64,000 nucleotides of DNA. Origin: Phellopilus nigrolimitatus. Its lineage: Eukaryota; Basidiomycota; Agaricomycetes; Hymenochaetales; Hymenochaetaceae. The position numbers were made by a program, and so were the translations under genes. The notes under the pieces are model-generated. The model was not told the origin of the DNA and did no database searches. It saw only the letters and a list, made by a program, of their open reading frames with translations. Positions 23,618-36,081 of the stretch are shown one piece after another. The stretch's first letter is position 1, and each line of letters opens with the position of its first letter. The stretch spans positions 1,178,001 through 1,242,000 of the forward strand of contig JAJOHG010000004.1 of NCBI GenBank assembly GCA_021029095.1. Direction: 5' to 3'.

Positions 23618-25013
23618 TCCGCTTTTTCCCTGACGAAAAGGGGCGCGCTGGCTTCGCGCCCAGCCTGTGCGGTGCTGGGCTTCCCCCTTTCCACCCTCTG
23701 TTTCCCCGCTTCGGCTGCCGTAGTGCAGCGGCGTGTTCGGGAGTTTGCCTTAGAGTTCCGTTGGCCAAAGTAGCGACCGCCACGACACGACCATACACAG
23801 CCCCGCTGGTAGTTTGTAAATATCCGCACATACGCACATCGCACTGATTGTCGAGCGAAGCGGTTCCCGTCCGTGATGCAGCAGAGGTGAGGTGTGGGCG
23901 TAACTTATTACTTTTACGATACGAATCAACATGTCTGTCCTAGTTGCCAGTACAATACATACCGGTTTAGTTTCCTGTTTCGCCGTCAACGCATGCCACT
24001 GATCTTATCACGTATCACTGGCTGCCGCTGCCGATGCAATTAAAATCCGTAGAGTACGGAACTATCGCCGCTGAAAATGAGGCGAACGCCGAGTCTCGAA
24101 CCGCTTGAGTATCAGAACTTACCCCGCTTGTTCTCGTCTTGTTCTTTCAATCTTCTCTCACTTATTTTCAATAGATTTACCTTTACTCCGCCGCCGACCA
24201 ACGCCGAGTGACGATCATTATCCTTATCTGTCTTGCGCCCTTCTATTTCGAACCCACAAGAGCCTTTTACAAAGCAGACGCTTCCCGTATCCGCCTTTCG
24301 CCGTCCCTCACAGCGCATTTACTTCTCATAGATCTTGCAATCGTGATTATTGACGCTTAAGATCTCACCAAAATTACACTTTCATTCTACTCCGTTTCTG
24401 TAAGGAAGAAATTCTTTGTGCTCGTATATCTTTGCTTCGAGACCTCCGATCAAAAACATACGACCCCCAGTGTGCACGCTGTTACCGCACCGCGCTTCAG
24501 CGCGTTAAACTTCGTGACCTCCAGGAGTTCCTCGACGCATTTGCTGCGGATGTAGACTCTCGCCCTTCTCTCAGTATCGACCGCTTTTCCGTCTCCTGTT
24601 TCAACGCCACACTCGCCAATTTATCGGGAACACTTCATACAGTTAGTTTGACGCACTCTATCCAGCTATTTTAGCCAGCTATAGACCATGTGTGTGGGCA
24701 TACACAAAATTCCGCCCGCCTGCCCGATCAGTCAACACGTCGCAAACTCCGAGCTTAGTATGCGAAATTCGGCCTTACCCACTAGCGTCGAATTCAAGCA
24801 CTTACATCTTCCGGACATGGTAAATTATGAGTGAATGTCTCCGGTGTGGCGTTAGTAACGTGGAAGTAAAGGTATATACAGCGATTGGGTATATGCAAGA
24901 TTATTATGACTGGGAGATTATGAAAAAATGCCGATCAGGAATTTTGCCGAGTCAAGCATACCCCATTCTCCTCCCTCGCCCGACTCCGCCTTCTTTCCCT
25001 AAATATAGAAGAT
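23618..25013. other. intergenic stretch with a possible gene relic
   Basis: Contains the 3' end of the bZIP gene. A frame at 24432-24674 (+) reads like part of a fungal F-box/LRR-type protein (LRDLQEFLDAFAADVDSRP) but has no convincing start or continuation. Otherwise nothing supported. Confidence 0.4.
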
Positions 25014-26804
25014 TCACTGGGAAGATGTAGGCTCTTCGACATCTAACGTGCACCAGTCGATAAGCCCATCCTCGCCATAGCGGGCCTCGAGCCAGTCATT
25101 TGCCCTCTTGAAGTGCCCGTTCCCACTAAATCCGTGTCTTGCACTCAATGGAGAGGGGTGCTGTGAGAGAAAGAAATAAGCACACGAGGTAGACAAACGA
25201 TGGTCGTATACAGGTAGCCGTTATCAGCGAATGTTGTAGGCTGAGATGAGGTGAATGGAGCAGACGTACAGCACTCTGCAATATCAAGTGTTTCTCCTGC
25301 GTTTGATGGAGCGGTGAGAGAAGGAAGGAAAGTCTAAGAAGCTGCGTTTTGATGATAGAGAAGACGAAGAGTTCGCGCACCTTGTTAACCTTCTCAACAC
25401 GTTTTGCCGCCCAACCACCCCAAGCCATGAAGACGATACCGCGGCCAACACCGTTCGTTCCGCCGAGATTCGCCCCACCGTACTTGTCGACAACCTCAAT
25501 CACCTTTTCTGTAAATGTCTCCCAGCCCTTTTTTGAATGCGTGCCCGCACTGCCGTTTCGTACGGTCAAGGCGGTGTTTAGAAGCAGAACACCAGAGTTT
25601 GCCCAAGCGGTCAGGTTCCTAAAGTATTAAAACGTCAGTAGTGTATAGATCAGATTACGATGCAGTGGTACAGAAGAGGAGGTTGTGGGAGTTTATAGCA
25701 ATACAAGCACAATAGAAAACAGAGAGAGCGGACCGGTAAAGAGTTCCAGAACAACGGAGAAGTGTGCCAAGCGCTTCATGTGATTTAGTGAAACGTACCC
25801 ATGCTTAGGTGGAGTGAAATCTGGGTATTCTGCCTTGATCTCAGCGTAAATCTGCAACAGTTTGAATGAGATAAGTGCTCCTCGCATGCCAAATCTCGAT
25901 GAACTTACGTTTCGAAGCGATGGAGGAATGGCAACCCCGCGAGGCACAGAGAAGCAAAGACCTTTGAATTCAAGAATTTCAGGACGTCGTGTTTACACAG
26001 GCTCTTTGCATTATCGAAGTGCGTTTCGATTAAACTGGTATCAGGGGTATACTAACCATGCGCTTGTCCTGGGCCGTGGTAAGGATCCTGACCAATAATG
26101 ACAACCCTAACACGACCAAGAGGCGTGTTAGACCAGGCATAGATGTTACGCGCTAAGGTTTTCCCAACAAACGTCAAGAAGAATCAGTATTGAACGAGGT
26201 GCACTGAGTTCCTGAAGGGCAGGATAACGTACGAGCAGGAAAAACCTTGTTCGTTACTTCGTCTGGTCCTTTGACTCCCTCTGACCAGAGGAACTTCTTA
26301 AGTGCTGTAAAGTAGGGCTTTTTGATTTCGTCTTTCAATACTTTAAGCCTGACGTTCTCTCAATCACGGTAAGTCATAATCTGACGACAGGGGAGCTCAC
26401 CAGCTCTTCCCCATGGTTTCGCACTCAAGAAGCAGAAGTCCCTTCTGCTCCTCTGTCAAAGAATCTTTGAAGGCCTGCATGGAGAAGGGGATTGAGTTGA
26501 GGGGTTGCAAACCGAAGATGACTGGCTTCGGTGGGCTAGAGCTGGGCTCATCAATGGCACGAGAAGATGAGCTATTCCTGACTAGCTTGGGCTTCTTGGT
26601 CGGCTGGTCAGAGTCTTTCGCCTTAGCACCGCTAGACACCATCTCCATCAACGTCCGCTGCCTCTTCCCAGTTACTGTCGCGGTCGTTGACTTCGTAGTC
26701 GATACTGAAACAGAAATTTTCTTGCCATTATCTTCAGGCGCCGTCGCTTTGACCTCCAGGTCCTCGAAGTACACAACTTTTTCTTCTGTTACATCTTTGG
26801 ACAT
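25014..26804 (-). CDS. UNG1: uracil-DNA glycosylase (family 1 UDG)
   Basis: Base-excision repair enzyme that removes uracil from DNA. Eight exons: 26804-26401, 26348-26233, 26152-26057, 25961-25909, 25851-25799, 25618-25381, 25296-25270 and 25160-25014, about 377 residues. Seen: the water-activating loop [13 protein letters not shown] (catalytic Asp about 196), [41 protein letters not shown] and the DNA-intercalation loop [11 protein letters not shown] (about 330). The N-terminal 100 residues are disordered, with a Lys-rich KKPKL element and a PCNA-box-like RQRTLMEMV. The start chosen is ATG at 26804 (A at -3). The frame stays open about 69 more codons upstream, Arg-rich like a mitochondrial presequence, but without an ATG, so a longer form is unproven. 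The divergent neighbour is dolichol kinase. Confidence 0.93.
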
Positions 26805-27122
26805 GGTCGACGAGACGCGTCGACGCGTCGAAGGAGATGACGAACGAAACAAAGGAAAATAGATCAAAGATCTGGAGCAGAAATAACGAGATCCCTGGAA
26901 CCGACACACGAAAGAACGCGTCGTGCGATGAGTTTTGACACAGACAGTGACAAGATGAGAACAAGAAATGAGACGCGTCGGTCGAAAGCGTTGAATGATC
27001 GAACGCCTCACGCGTAAACTCCGGTAATAGTAAGCATTCCCAGGGTTGCCACAGGGTTGCCATTCTGGGCTTGCTCCCGATACGTCCGCGTCCCTTGACT
27101 TGACAGCGGACTAGAAGACTAA

Positions 27123-30100
27123 GTCCAGCAACTTACGCTGTCGTCGATATCGTCGTCCGCCACAGCGAGCTTACGCGTCAATCTGGGTCGTTCGCGTTCA
27201 TCCCCGTCTCCCCCGAGGGGTGCCGCAGTCAACGCCAGCAGTCGAGGCGGCAGGGTCTCGCGGCGCCGCCCCCCGCCACTCTCTGGCATCAAGCCACAGG
27301 TCAAACCGGCGTTGGACTGGAGCACGAGCTATCAGGCTGGGTCGTCTAGGTGAATTAGGCTTAACTCGTTTGATATTTGAAAATGTGTTAAACTCATTTC
27401 ACCGCCAGTTCGCAGTCAGGCGAAGGCTCAAGCTCCGACAGCGATGACGAGTTGCAACAACATCACTCTCAAAGCTATCCTAATGGCGTTGCAAGCAGTT
27501 CCGTGGCGCACGACAAGGCCTCACCTCGCTTGCAGCCCCGAATAGACTCGGCGTCTTCAAGTAGGAGTAGCTCCCCTGGTTTTATCCCTCCAAAAACGCC
27601 TAGCGCACGTCGGTCACGATCGCCGGTTGTGAAGGCATTGACTGGTCAAACTCCTTCACAGATACGACGCACTGCGTCGCCGAACGCGCCATCGCGTCAT
27701 AAAGTGCACTTTCACGCCATATCTTCCCGATTTCTCCTTCCGACCTCTTTCTGCATCTCTCTGCCCTTCCCTTGGGGTAGACAGACCAGGAAGGTCTCAG
27801 GTGATATTCGAAAGGCGGGAGAAAACTATCGTTCTGCTTTCGTCCTTGTTGTACTGGCATTGAAAAGACATGGAACTATTCCGACAACAAGGACAATTGG
27901 ATTGCATGTGGTGAGCCAACCTCTGGATCTTTATCGTAATAAGGTCTAAGTAAGAAATCTTCAGAACTCGCAGGAATTATCTTACTTTCAATAATTTATC
28001 TCATTTGGACACACCTTGCATATTTCTCCCTTCCAAAAGCACTCCCGGCAAAACGACACTCCTCTCAATCTCGTCATCGCTACCGCTCTTCATCACCTCA
28101 AGTGAATAGAAGATCGTTCGCAATATTTAATGCTTTCCCGGTTAGAAAAGATGATTTTGGTTATGTCTGGATGACAGTCCCGAAGAATTACAGGTCACTT
28201 TTTTTCCTTCAGTTTTAGTCTTGCAACTAACTCGTAACTCTAGGGATAGCACCGACGATGGTGTCCTCACTGCGCTTTTTCTTGGTCCCCTGATTTCTGT
28301 CGCTTGTCTGTATGCGTCAGCTCAACAGTCACTTTCCCTAGCACCTTCAGGCAATCTCCTTCCAGCTTCCTGGCTTATCGAGGCGCCTATTATATTGCAT
28401 CGTCCAGATGCTTACAGCGCAATCGAATCTGTCCATCGATCGCGTCATGCACTCGTACAGTTGTCGAGCCTAACTTCGTCCCTTCTCCTCGTTCATATCA
28501 TTGCATCGCGCGTTTACGAAGGTTATCATCGCGCTCGCAAAACACTTCCTGAGTCGGAACGCGCGAGCGTCCCTCGACGCGAGTGGCTAAGATCGCGATT
28601 ATACATCATATTCGCGATTTTGACATCTCTGGCTGCGCTTGGCACGAAGTTCGGGTTTGTTTATTCGGGCGTTGGGATTTGGAGGGGTGAGTGTTTGGTT
28701 TTGACGAAGAAACATTGACAATTCCGTATTGACTTATTTCTCATAAGACCTTTCGTACCTGGATGTAGCCTCTGTGGCCACCTTCTATCAGGCAACTCTC
28801 TACATGGCGATTCGTCTTGCGCATCATAGCTTTACTTTGGGTGAACTGAGTTTTGCTACGTTCGGTGCGACCATTCTCTTCACGGAAACACTGCACGTAA
28901 CTATCGCTAGAGTAAGTAGTACTTAAGACAGCATTGAACTACCCTTTCTGATCGCATTTTTTTGATAAAAGATATGGCCTGTTACAACACCGTACATGAA
29001 GACCTTCCGCCTTCCCAACCCACTTTTGATTTTCCAACTTGCTCTTATTCCTGGCTCGATCCTGGTAGGAGTCCTTCTCGCACCGCTATTATACCTCTCG
29101 CGGCATATCGCACAACGGCCGCTCCGTAAGCTCCGGTTTCCCGAGGAAAAGCAGGTGCACCGTCGCTTTCTCGCCCTTGGATTTTACCTTGGTGTGGCCT
29201 TGATCACCGGGGGCCTTATCGGCATGTGGACGCGCTGGTGTCTCGGTGGACGTGACCCGTGGCTATGGACTATCTTCTGGATCCTGGAGGGCGAAAAGAA
29301 GTGGACACGTCCGCTCTTGCTTGCATACTGGGGAGCCCTTGCGTGCGTGAGTGTTGCTGGCTGGGGACGACAGCTATCGCGCTCGCGGAAATATAGGCAA
29401 AAAACGTCTTTCACGCCAGTGTCTGGCATGAGCACAGACAATTCGACACAAGTTCACCAAGCTCCATTTAGTCCTTCTGCTTCTAACTTTGCGACTCAGA
29501 CTGCTTCGCAGCCCGACCAGAACTTGAGTTCCAGCAACAATGCCGTTCAACTTAGCAATGCGGCTCCAAATGCGTTAGGGATACAGCTGAACCTTCCTAC
29601 CCTTCCTACGCTGCCTAATGGTCAAAATGTATCTATGTCTACTGTTGCAACAGATCTGTTAGACGCTGCCGACAAGCGGATGCCGACATTGAGACTTAAC
29701 GCGAGGAGGAAGTTCTTCCATGCGCTATCGGTGATCATGTTCGTGCCTGGTATAGCTATTGATGTTAGTCTGTCTTTTTCTGCAGAAACGTCGACTCACT
29801 ATCTTACACATCCAACATCGTCGACAGCCTGCTTTCACCCATCTTTCTTTCAGTGTCGCCTTTGCCATTTTCACTTTCGCAGAATATCTGCGCTATTTCG
29901 CTCTCTATCCGTTTGGTGCAGCAATACACGTGTTTTTGACGGAATTCCTTGATGAAAAAGATGGTGGGACAGCAATTTTGAGCCACTTCTACCTCCTCAC
30001 CGGCTGTGCGAGCACCATTTGGTTGGAAGGGTAGGTCTTCTCCTAGTACCCTCCTAAACACGAAGACTGAATTTTATAGACCTTCAAAACTCTTAGGATT

Positions 30101-30454
30101 TACTGGTATTCTTGCTCTAGGAGTCGGCGATGCAATGGTTCGTTTCCAAAATGTATAGCAGAGATCTAAATCCTGACAGGAACGTAGGCTTCCATAGTTG
30201 GTAGACGTATTGGGCGTACGCGCTGGTCTGCCACTTCGCTCAAAACCGTGGAGGGTAGTGTCGCCTTCACGTTGTCTATTGTCACCTGCGCATGGCTTCT
30301 TCGTCTCTGTGGTCTGGTCGAGCCATTCGACACAACACGATACACGGTAGCCGTGGCAATTACTGCCGTTCTCGAGGCTCTTTCCGTGCAGAACGATAAT
30401 CTGACGCTGCCGTGGTATATGTGGAGCATGCAGGTCCTTATGGGCGTTCAGTAA
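27123..30454 (+). CDS. SEC59: dolichol kinase (SEC59), start codon not found
   Basis: CTP-dependent ER membrane kinase that makes dolichyl phosphate for N-glycosylation, O-mannosylation and GPI anchors. Exons: 27123-27349, 27409-27703, 27785-27910, 27955-28193, 28244-28686, 28748-28911, 28972-29763, 29828-30030, 30080-30137 and 30188-30454; phases agree, about 937 codons. Many hydrophobic spans are visible (GIILLSIIYLIWTHLAYF, FLGPLISVACLYA, TLYMAIRLAHHSF). The catalytic C-terminal part is typical: RRKFFHALSVIMFVPG, EFLDEKDGG, ILALGVGDAMASIVGRR and GRTRWSATSLKTVEGS, the CTP-binding loop. The N-terminus is Ser/Arg-rich low complexity. The 5' end is uncertain: the frame is open back to a stop at 27120 but has no ATG, so a further upstream exon (perhaps overlapping the UNG1 leader, e.g. 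ATG 26928) or a later start is needed. Confidence 0.85.
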
Positions 30455-31139
30455 AAACACGATTAAAGCATTTGTTGTTGGTGCACTAGGTTATGCTGTT
30501 GTTTATTGTATGGATATAACATTTACTTTGTTTGTTTCATATGTGATGCGTCGCGCTGCTTGTCAGGTGGAAATTTGTGAGTCGCCGTTCACTTTTACTG
30601 TGTACTTGACGTTCTGTTATTTTTTGTTTCCCTTAGGTTGCTCCGATCAGTTCCGTAACTATGCCATAAGTCTCAGACGGTCTGAGATTTATAAATTTGG
30701 TTATCGTATTTATGCCCGGCGAGCTTGGGAAGCCATCCGAGGGTGCCTTTGTTGCAACCAATCAGCTCGCAGCGCGGACCTCGTCGCTATGTTTATTTAC
30801 CTTCAAGATCCGCTTACCCAATCAAACAGGAGGCGCATCTGTCACACTTTGCTTATACTCATCAAACTCAAAGCAGAGCACTAAGGCTCCCGCTGCTGGC
30901 GGTATAACAGATACTCTGACTAATGGCACTCTTGTTTCTCACTTGTCTTCGATGTCTAGGCAGGAACGTTGTCTAAACATCCGAATTTTACGTCGCTCAA
31001 ATCACGCAACCCCTCAGCAGATAGCGCCATCTTTACCTTAGCAGCCAACTATTCCTTCTTTCTCCGTGCTCTTTGGATCAGCCATGGATGTGCAAGTGGC
31101 AATACGATTTACTCAGACATTTCGTTCAGTCGTGTCAAG

Positions 31140-31189
31140 TAGTGGCTTCGTTACTCTCGCATATTAGTGGCTTCGTTACTCTCGCATAT
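31140..31189. repeat. perfect 25-nt tandem duplication
   Basis: Two identical adjacent copies (31140-31164, 31165-31189) of a unit beginning TAGTGGCTTCGTTACTCTCG. It looks like a recent slippage or duplication event. Confidence 0.85.
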
Positions 31190-33475
31190 TGGGTCGGCTC
31201 ACACTGATTTGGATTCGATTCGGGTCGTTAATCAGTTGCAACAGGTCGCGGCATTTTACTGTTGTGAAGCCGGGAGTATCTGTTGATCAGATAATTGGAT
31301 GTCGAACAGTAATCTCATCCTCCCTCCTTTCTTCAGATGAAACGAAGTCCGGGCCGCCTTCACACGTTACTGACTGTAAGACAGTTCGCCCTACTTTGAT
31401 AAATGGACCCATCCAGCTAAATGTGTTCAGTCTGGCTCGGTGGTTCGGAGGTGTTAGAGTGATGGAATCCTGGCAATCTACCAGCTTGGACCTCCGTTCA
31501 GCTTCGCTGATGATCAAAATAGCCCTCGCCCACTCATAACTCCGGCTGTATTTCTGTAACTTGATCCATTTGTCCTCGGCACAAGGAGGAAGGCATCAAA
31601 TCTGCGGATGAACTTAGCAGTGAGCTTCTTGGACAGACCATTGAACGCAAAGGACATTAACCTTACGCTGTTTTTAAGAATCTCGGGGCACGTTACTCCT
31701 TTAAAAGTCAGCTTTTGTAGGTGGTGTTACCGGCTTACGCATAGGCGAGAGGTATAGCCAGGTTGGTAGATCGTCGTGTGTACGTTGTCTAATGAACCAA
31801 GCGATGGTTTTCGGAGTCTTCTACACCCGTTCTCTAAAAAGGTGTCGAGGATATTTTGGTCAGTGTACACCCTTTGTCAACCATATTCCGATCATTGGCC
31901 GGAATGGCATTCGCGTCCTGGCTTGCTCGCCATCATCATTGAAGCTAAGTTCGGCGAGACTGGCATGGTAAATATGGTAATCTCGATGCTGGCTTTTTGA
32001 TGTCGCCGAGGGCTATTTAAATCTTTATTTTTCAGACGTAGCTTATCATTTGACGGAGATCTGGACCTGATCTGCTGGTCGAATATACCTCAAAAATTCT
32101 TCAACAGATTCAAATGTCCTCTCGTGAGTTCTTTAGGTCGTCTACTCGTATGACATGAAGTAAGGCAGACGGACATTCACGCTCAGACAGCGCCACTATG
32201 GCCAGAAAGGGGAAAAGTTTGAGGAGCGGCTTAATAGGAATACTGTCTCCAAATCTGCGCCAATGAAGCAAATTTGTCTCATTCGCCGCAACTGTCGAGG
32301 TTAATCATACTGGAGGTATATTTCGGTAACTAATAGTTCAGCTTGAACTAACACGGCAACTCGTATGAAAAAAGAAGGCTCGGGCAAGATTAGCATAGGT
32401 GCCCGCGTCCGACTCCGTCGGGAAGGCCAAATTCTTCTTCCGGATCTTCAAAAGCCTTGAATAAGTCAGTACACTCGTCCGTCAATCACTTTGTTCCTTT
32501 TTCCTTCAAAAAAACTATGCCCGACCTTGTATTCTTTGTCCATTCCAAGTTGCTACTGATCTAAGTAGGTTTCAACACCATGTGCTGCATCAAAACTATA
32601 TTTCAAGTAATAACCGACCAGATCGGCAAGCTCCGCCCCGTAAACGCCGAACGCGCCTGACGCGGCACAGAGTATCAATGGCTTGTAGAATGTCCGGGAA
32701 GCAAGATATGATTCACTCCTTCTTGACTCGAGGTGCCCTATTCGAACGCCTCTTGTGTAAGCGTGCCTTGAAGCGTGACGGCCAGTAAAGGACTGCTCTG
32801 ATAATCTGCCAATCCATAGCTAATGCCGTATGCCGTACCTCCACGGTCAGGAATGATTTTTACGCCGACTCGCCAATAAGCTCATCGCCATTCCAGACGG
32901 ACCGTGGTCTAGTAGCATTCGGGATTCGCAGTTTGGTATCACGTCATCCGGATATGTTGCAAGGATTCTGTCCGAACAGTCCCGGCCACCGGACCCAGCA
33001 GCGACATGGGTGGTTTTGAAATCCGCCATCCAAGCTCACACCTCGCCGATCTTATTCAGTCCATCTAACGCAGGCGATCCTGCCCGCGGCCATCATTGCG
33101 CCCACAATTCCCTATGCTCTCCATGGCGAAGCCGGAGCATTTGTCATTAATATTATGCTCCCGAAGGTCGCGGAGGGTAAATACCTGTGTCAACATTCAT
33201 ACTAGGAGGTGGTAAGCAGTGTAAAATCTAGCTCACAACTTACTAATAATCTAGGAGCTTAACCCGGTCAACAACGATAGGCGTTCTGTAAACGCGTCTG
33301 GCTACTTGTTAAATCCTCGATCATGGCTTATTCCCGCGAACGCCTAAATTTCTTGTCGAGTTACTTGAAACTTGAATCCCCGGTGCTGTGTCAAACATCC
33401 CGATGGTCCACAATCAGGAATGATTAATATTCCGAATTATCGTCCGCTTCCAAGACTCATCGCTTTCTGGCCCCT

Positions 33476-33483
33476 TATAAAAA
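33476..33483 (+). promoter_or_regulatory. TATA box of the sesquiterpene synthase gene
   Basis: TATAAAAA, 59 nt before the start codon at 33542, followed by a CA-rich short leader. This is a canonical fungal TATA/leader arrangement. Confidence 0.65.
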
Positions 33484-33541
33484 GGGGTGGCTCGCACAAC
33501 ATCATCCCAGAGCTCGCCCAATCCACTACACTACCTTCACA

Positions 33542-34664
33542 ATGTCGTCTCCTCTATCCTTCAAACTCCCTGATTTTCTCTCCATGTGCCCTGGGTCTTC
33601 CTCGTCTATCAACCCATGCTACAAAGAAGCGGGAAAGGAATCTCTGGCCTGGATGGACAGCTTCCGTGTTCTCACCCCGCGAAAGCGCGCAATCTTCATT
33701 CATTCCAACGCCGATCTCCTCGTGGCCCACACATACCCGTACGCAGGATACGAGGAATTCAGGACGTGCCTCGACTTCATCAGCCTTCTCTTCGCCTTGG
33801 ACGAGATCACCGATGACCAGAACGAAGCCGACGCACGAAAGACCATGATGTCGCTTCTGCACACCCTGTCCGGAGAGCCCTGTGATGGCTCGATTATTTC
33901 TCGTATGACAGCGGAGTGAGTACAGTCGGTTGGGGACGTTTGAAGACATTCACTGACGCAGTTCCACAATCTAGCTTCAGAGCGCGTCTTCTCCGAAAGA
34001 TTGGACCGAGGTCCATGCTACGCCTGATAGACAGCTGCAGAGATTATATCAACGCGGTCTGTCGCGAAGCTGATCTGCGTGAACGAGGCGAGATCCTCGG
34101 TCTTGAAGAGTACAGGCTGCTTCGACGGGAGAACATCGCTCTTCGGCTTTGCTTCAGCCTCTTCGAATATTGCTTCGGGTTCGACCTTCCCAACGAGGTC
34201 TTTGCCGATGAGACATTTGTGCGGATGTTCCACGGCGCAGTAGACATGATAGCCTTAGCTAATGTAAGTACTGACCTCTTCTGCTCATGGCTGATTTCTG
34301 ACGCCTGAGTTCCGTTGTACAGGACCTCTACTCCTACAACATGGAGCAAGCACGAGACGGCCACTCGTGCTCTAACGTCGTCACCGTAATCATGAAAGAG
34401 AAGGGTACTTCACTACAGGAGACGGTTGACTACGTTGGACAGGAGTTTCAATCGCTCATCATGGATTTCGCTGCCGATAAAGCTATCCTCCGACCATTTG
34501 GCGGAAAGGTTGACGAACATGTGACGCTCTTCATCTCAGCTCTGGAAACATGGATCGTCGGGAACACCCGATGGAGCTTCGCAACTCAGCGCTACTTCGG
34601 GAAACATCACGAGGAGGTCAGGAAGACCCTAGTTGTAAATCTTTCGAAGAGGGAGGATTCCTGA
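33542..34664 (+). CDS. class I sesquiterpene synthase
   Basis: Terpene cyclase expected to ionise farnesyl diphosphate (Mg2+-dependent) and cyclise it to a sesquiterpene; cytosolic. Three exons: 33542-33915, 33975-34263 and 34323-34664, 334 residues, the usual size of basidiomycete sesquiterpene synthases. Metal-binding motifs are intact: aspartate-rich DEITD at 87-91 and the NSE triad NDLYSYNME (Asn221, Ser225, Glu229). The pyrophosphate-sensing Arg-Tyr pair is present near the C-terminus (TRWSFATQRYF). I see no transmembrane or prenyltransferase domain. A TATA box lies upstream. No P450 lies next to it, but mevalonate kinase, an upstream step of FPP supply, lies 1.4 kb downstream on the other strand. 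The product cannot be deduced from sequence. Confidence 0.93.
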
Positions 34665-36081
34665 TCGTGGATTATTATTGGACCGACTCTTTCATCCTAC
34701 TTCTAACCAATAATTATAATGTTTTCGACTCCTGATTTTGGATTCGTTCATTTATTTGTTAAAACTGCATGGGCCTGTACATGTATTAGATATACGTTTA
34801 CTTTTTTATTGTTTTCTTGATTGGACTACAGCATCATAACTGGATTTTAATGATTATTTTGTTTTTCTGCTTTCGTGAATGTGCGCGCTTCTGTACCATG
34901 TACTGCTTCCGCCAAGTGATCTGTCAAGAAGCACCTTAACTTATAAAAGCGTCGATCACCGTCGATCATAGTCTATTTGTTCTTTCTTTCTACTTCGAAT
35001 TCGAAGCTCAAAGACGTTGTCGCGTGAGCTCCAATTTGCAAATTCGTTTCGAAGCCATACCGGGAAAGGGCAGAGGACGAGGGCAGTGCGTATGGGGAAC
35101 AGTGTGCATCAGAATACGTATAAATGTGACATACACGATGCAGTTTCAGCGAGAGAAAGCATGTGTTCAGAAAGCGACTAAAATTTACATTGGATCCGTT
35201 ACATATGATTGAATCTCTCTGAAGAAGCTTACTGGGTTTCACCTATCAATAAGCATTATCTCCTACTTTACGTTGCGGTACCATGAATAAAAAAATGCAC
35301 ACACGTACGGTGGCTCCACAATAAGTATTCAAAAAGTGAGTGTGCAATTGCTAAGTCTTCGTAAGCGACGAAGCAGTCAGAGATTGAAGTCGTTGTATGT
35401 ATGACAGTTTTACTCATTGCTGCCGAATTATTTGTTACACTAAATTATTGCACAAGGTCTTCCCGCGACCTCTACGCTTCCCGCCAGTAGTAGACACTGT
35501 CCACTTCAAGTTATAGCTATTCGCGAAAATAACGGCAGCCGCGGAGCAGATTGAAACGAAATGAGCTCACATCGTTATTCGGATTTAGCGAGATTTCGAT
35601 ATGTTCCACCGACATCTTCACTTGAAACATTGCTTCAGAACTTTACGATAAGCAAAGTAATTTAAAAGAAAGGCATTCAGAGATATATTCAGAGCTTTAT
35701 CATTGTGCAAAGAGTTTCAGCAATAGCAATATGCCGCACGAATGCATTTATAACTTACGTAGCATTCCAAAAGAAGCAAAAGGATATTGGGCGAGAAAAG
35801 GTCAATTATATAATTGGCAGGTGCTTATCTTTCCCTCGCCATGTTGTGTCGGACAACACGACATAGACGCTAAATATCCGACGCGCGTTGAAATACTACG
35901 AAGTCCAAATTATACTGTAAACTCATTTCATTCCGAATCTAAACCGCGACTGCTGTTTTTCTTTCTTCTGGAAACGGTAGGACGTGACATCGAAAGACAT
36001 TATAAGTTACATTCCAAGCAAATTTTGTAAATGTACATATTATTGAAACCACAGGGCAGAAGCCAAATTCAAATAACTGCC
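34665..36081. other. intergenic stretch, partly repeat-like
   Basis: Holds the terpene synthase 3' UTR (AT-rich) and the mevalonate kinase 3' region. The segment 35511-35565 is clearly similar to 61961-62017. A TATAAAAG lies near 34940, but no gene is supported downstream of it. Confidence 0.5.
35511..35565. repeat. dispersed repeat copy A (similar to 61961-62017)
   Basis: The stretch from TTATAGCTATTCGCGAAAAT through AGATTGAAACGAAATGAGC matches 61961-62017 at roughly 80 percent by eye in the same orientation. Element type unknown. Confidence 0.55.

Larger units (their letters stand above)
30455..33541. other. 3.1-kb stretch without a supported gene
   Basis: No recognisable protein on either strand; open frames are at most about 125 codons. 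It contains a perfect 25-nt tandem duplication and, at its right end, the terpene synthase promoter. Confidence 0.5.

Noticed and set aside
24050..24130. tRNA-like B-box (GGTTCGAGAC) on the minus strand
   Set aside because: No matching A-box or cloverleaf arms could be folded around it.
24432..24674. F-box/LRR-like short frame
   Set aside because: Only a fragment, without start or continuation; mentioned as a possible relic only.
26805..27011. N-terminal extension of UNG1 as a mitochondrial presequence
   Set aside because: The translation is Arg-rich and stop-free but begins with GTG; no ATG exists in frame, so it is not annotated as coding.
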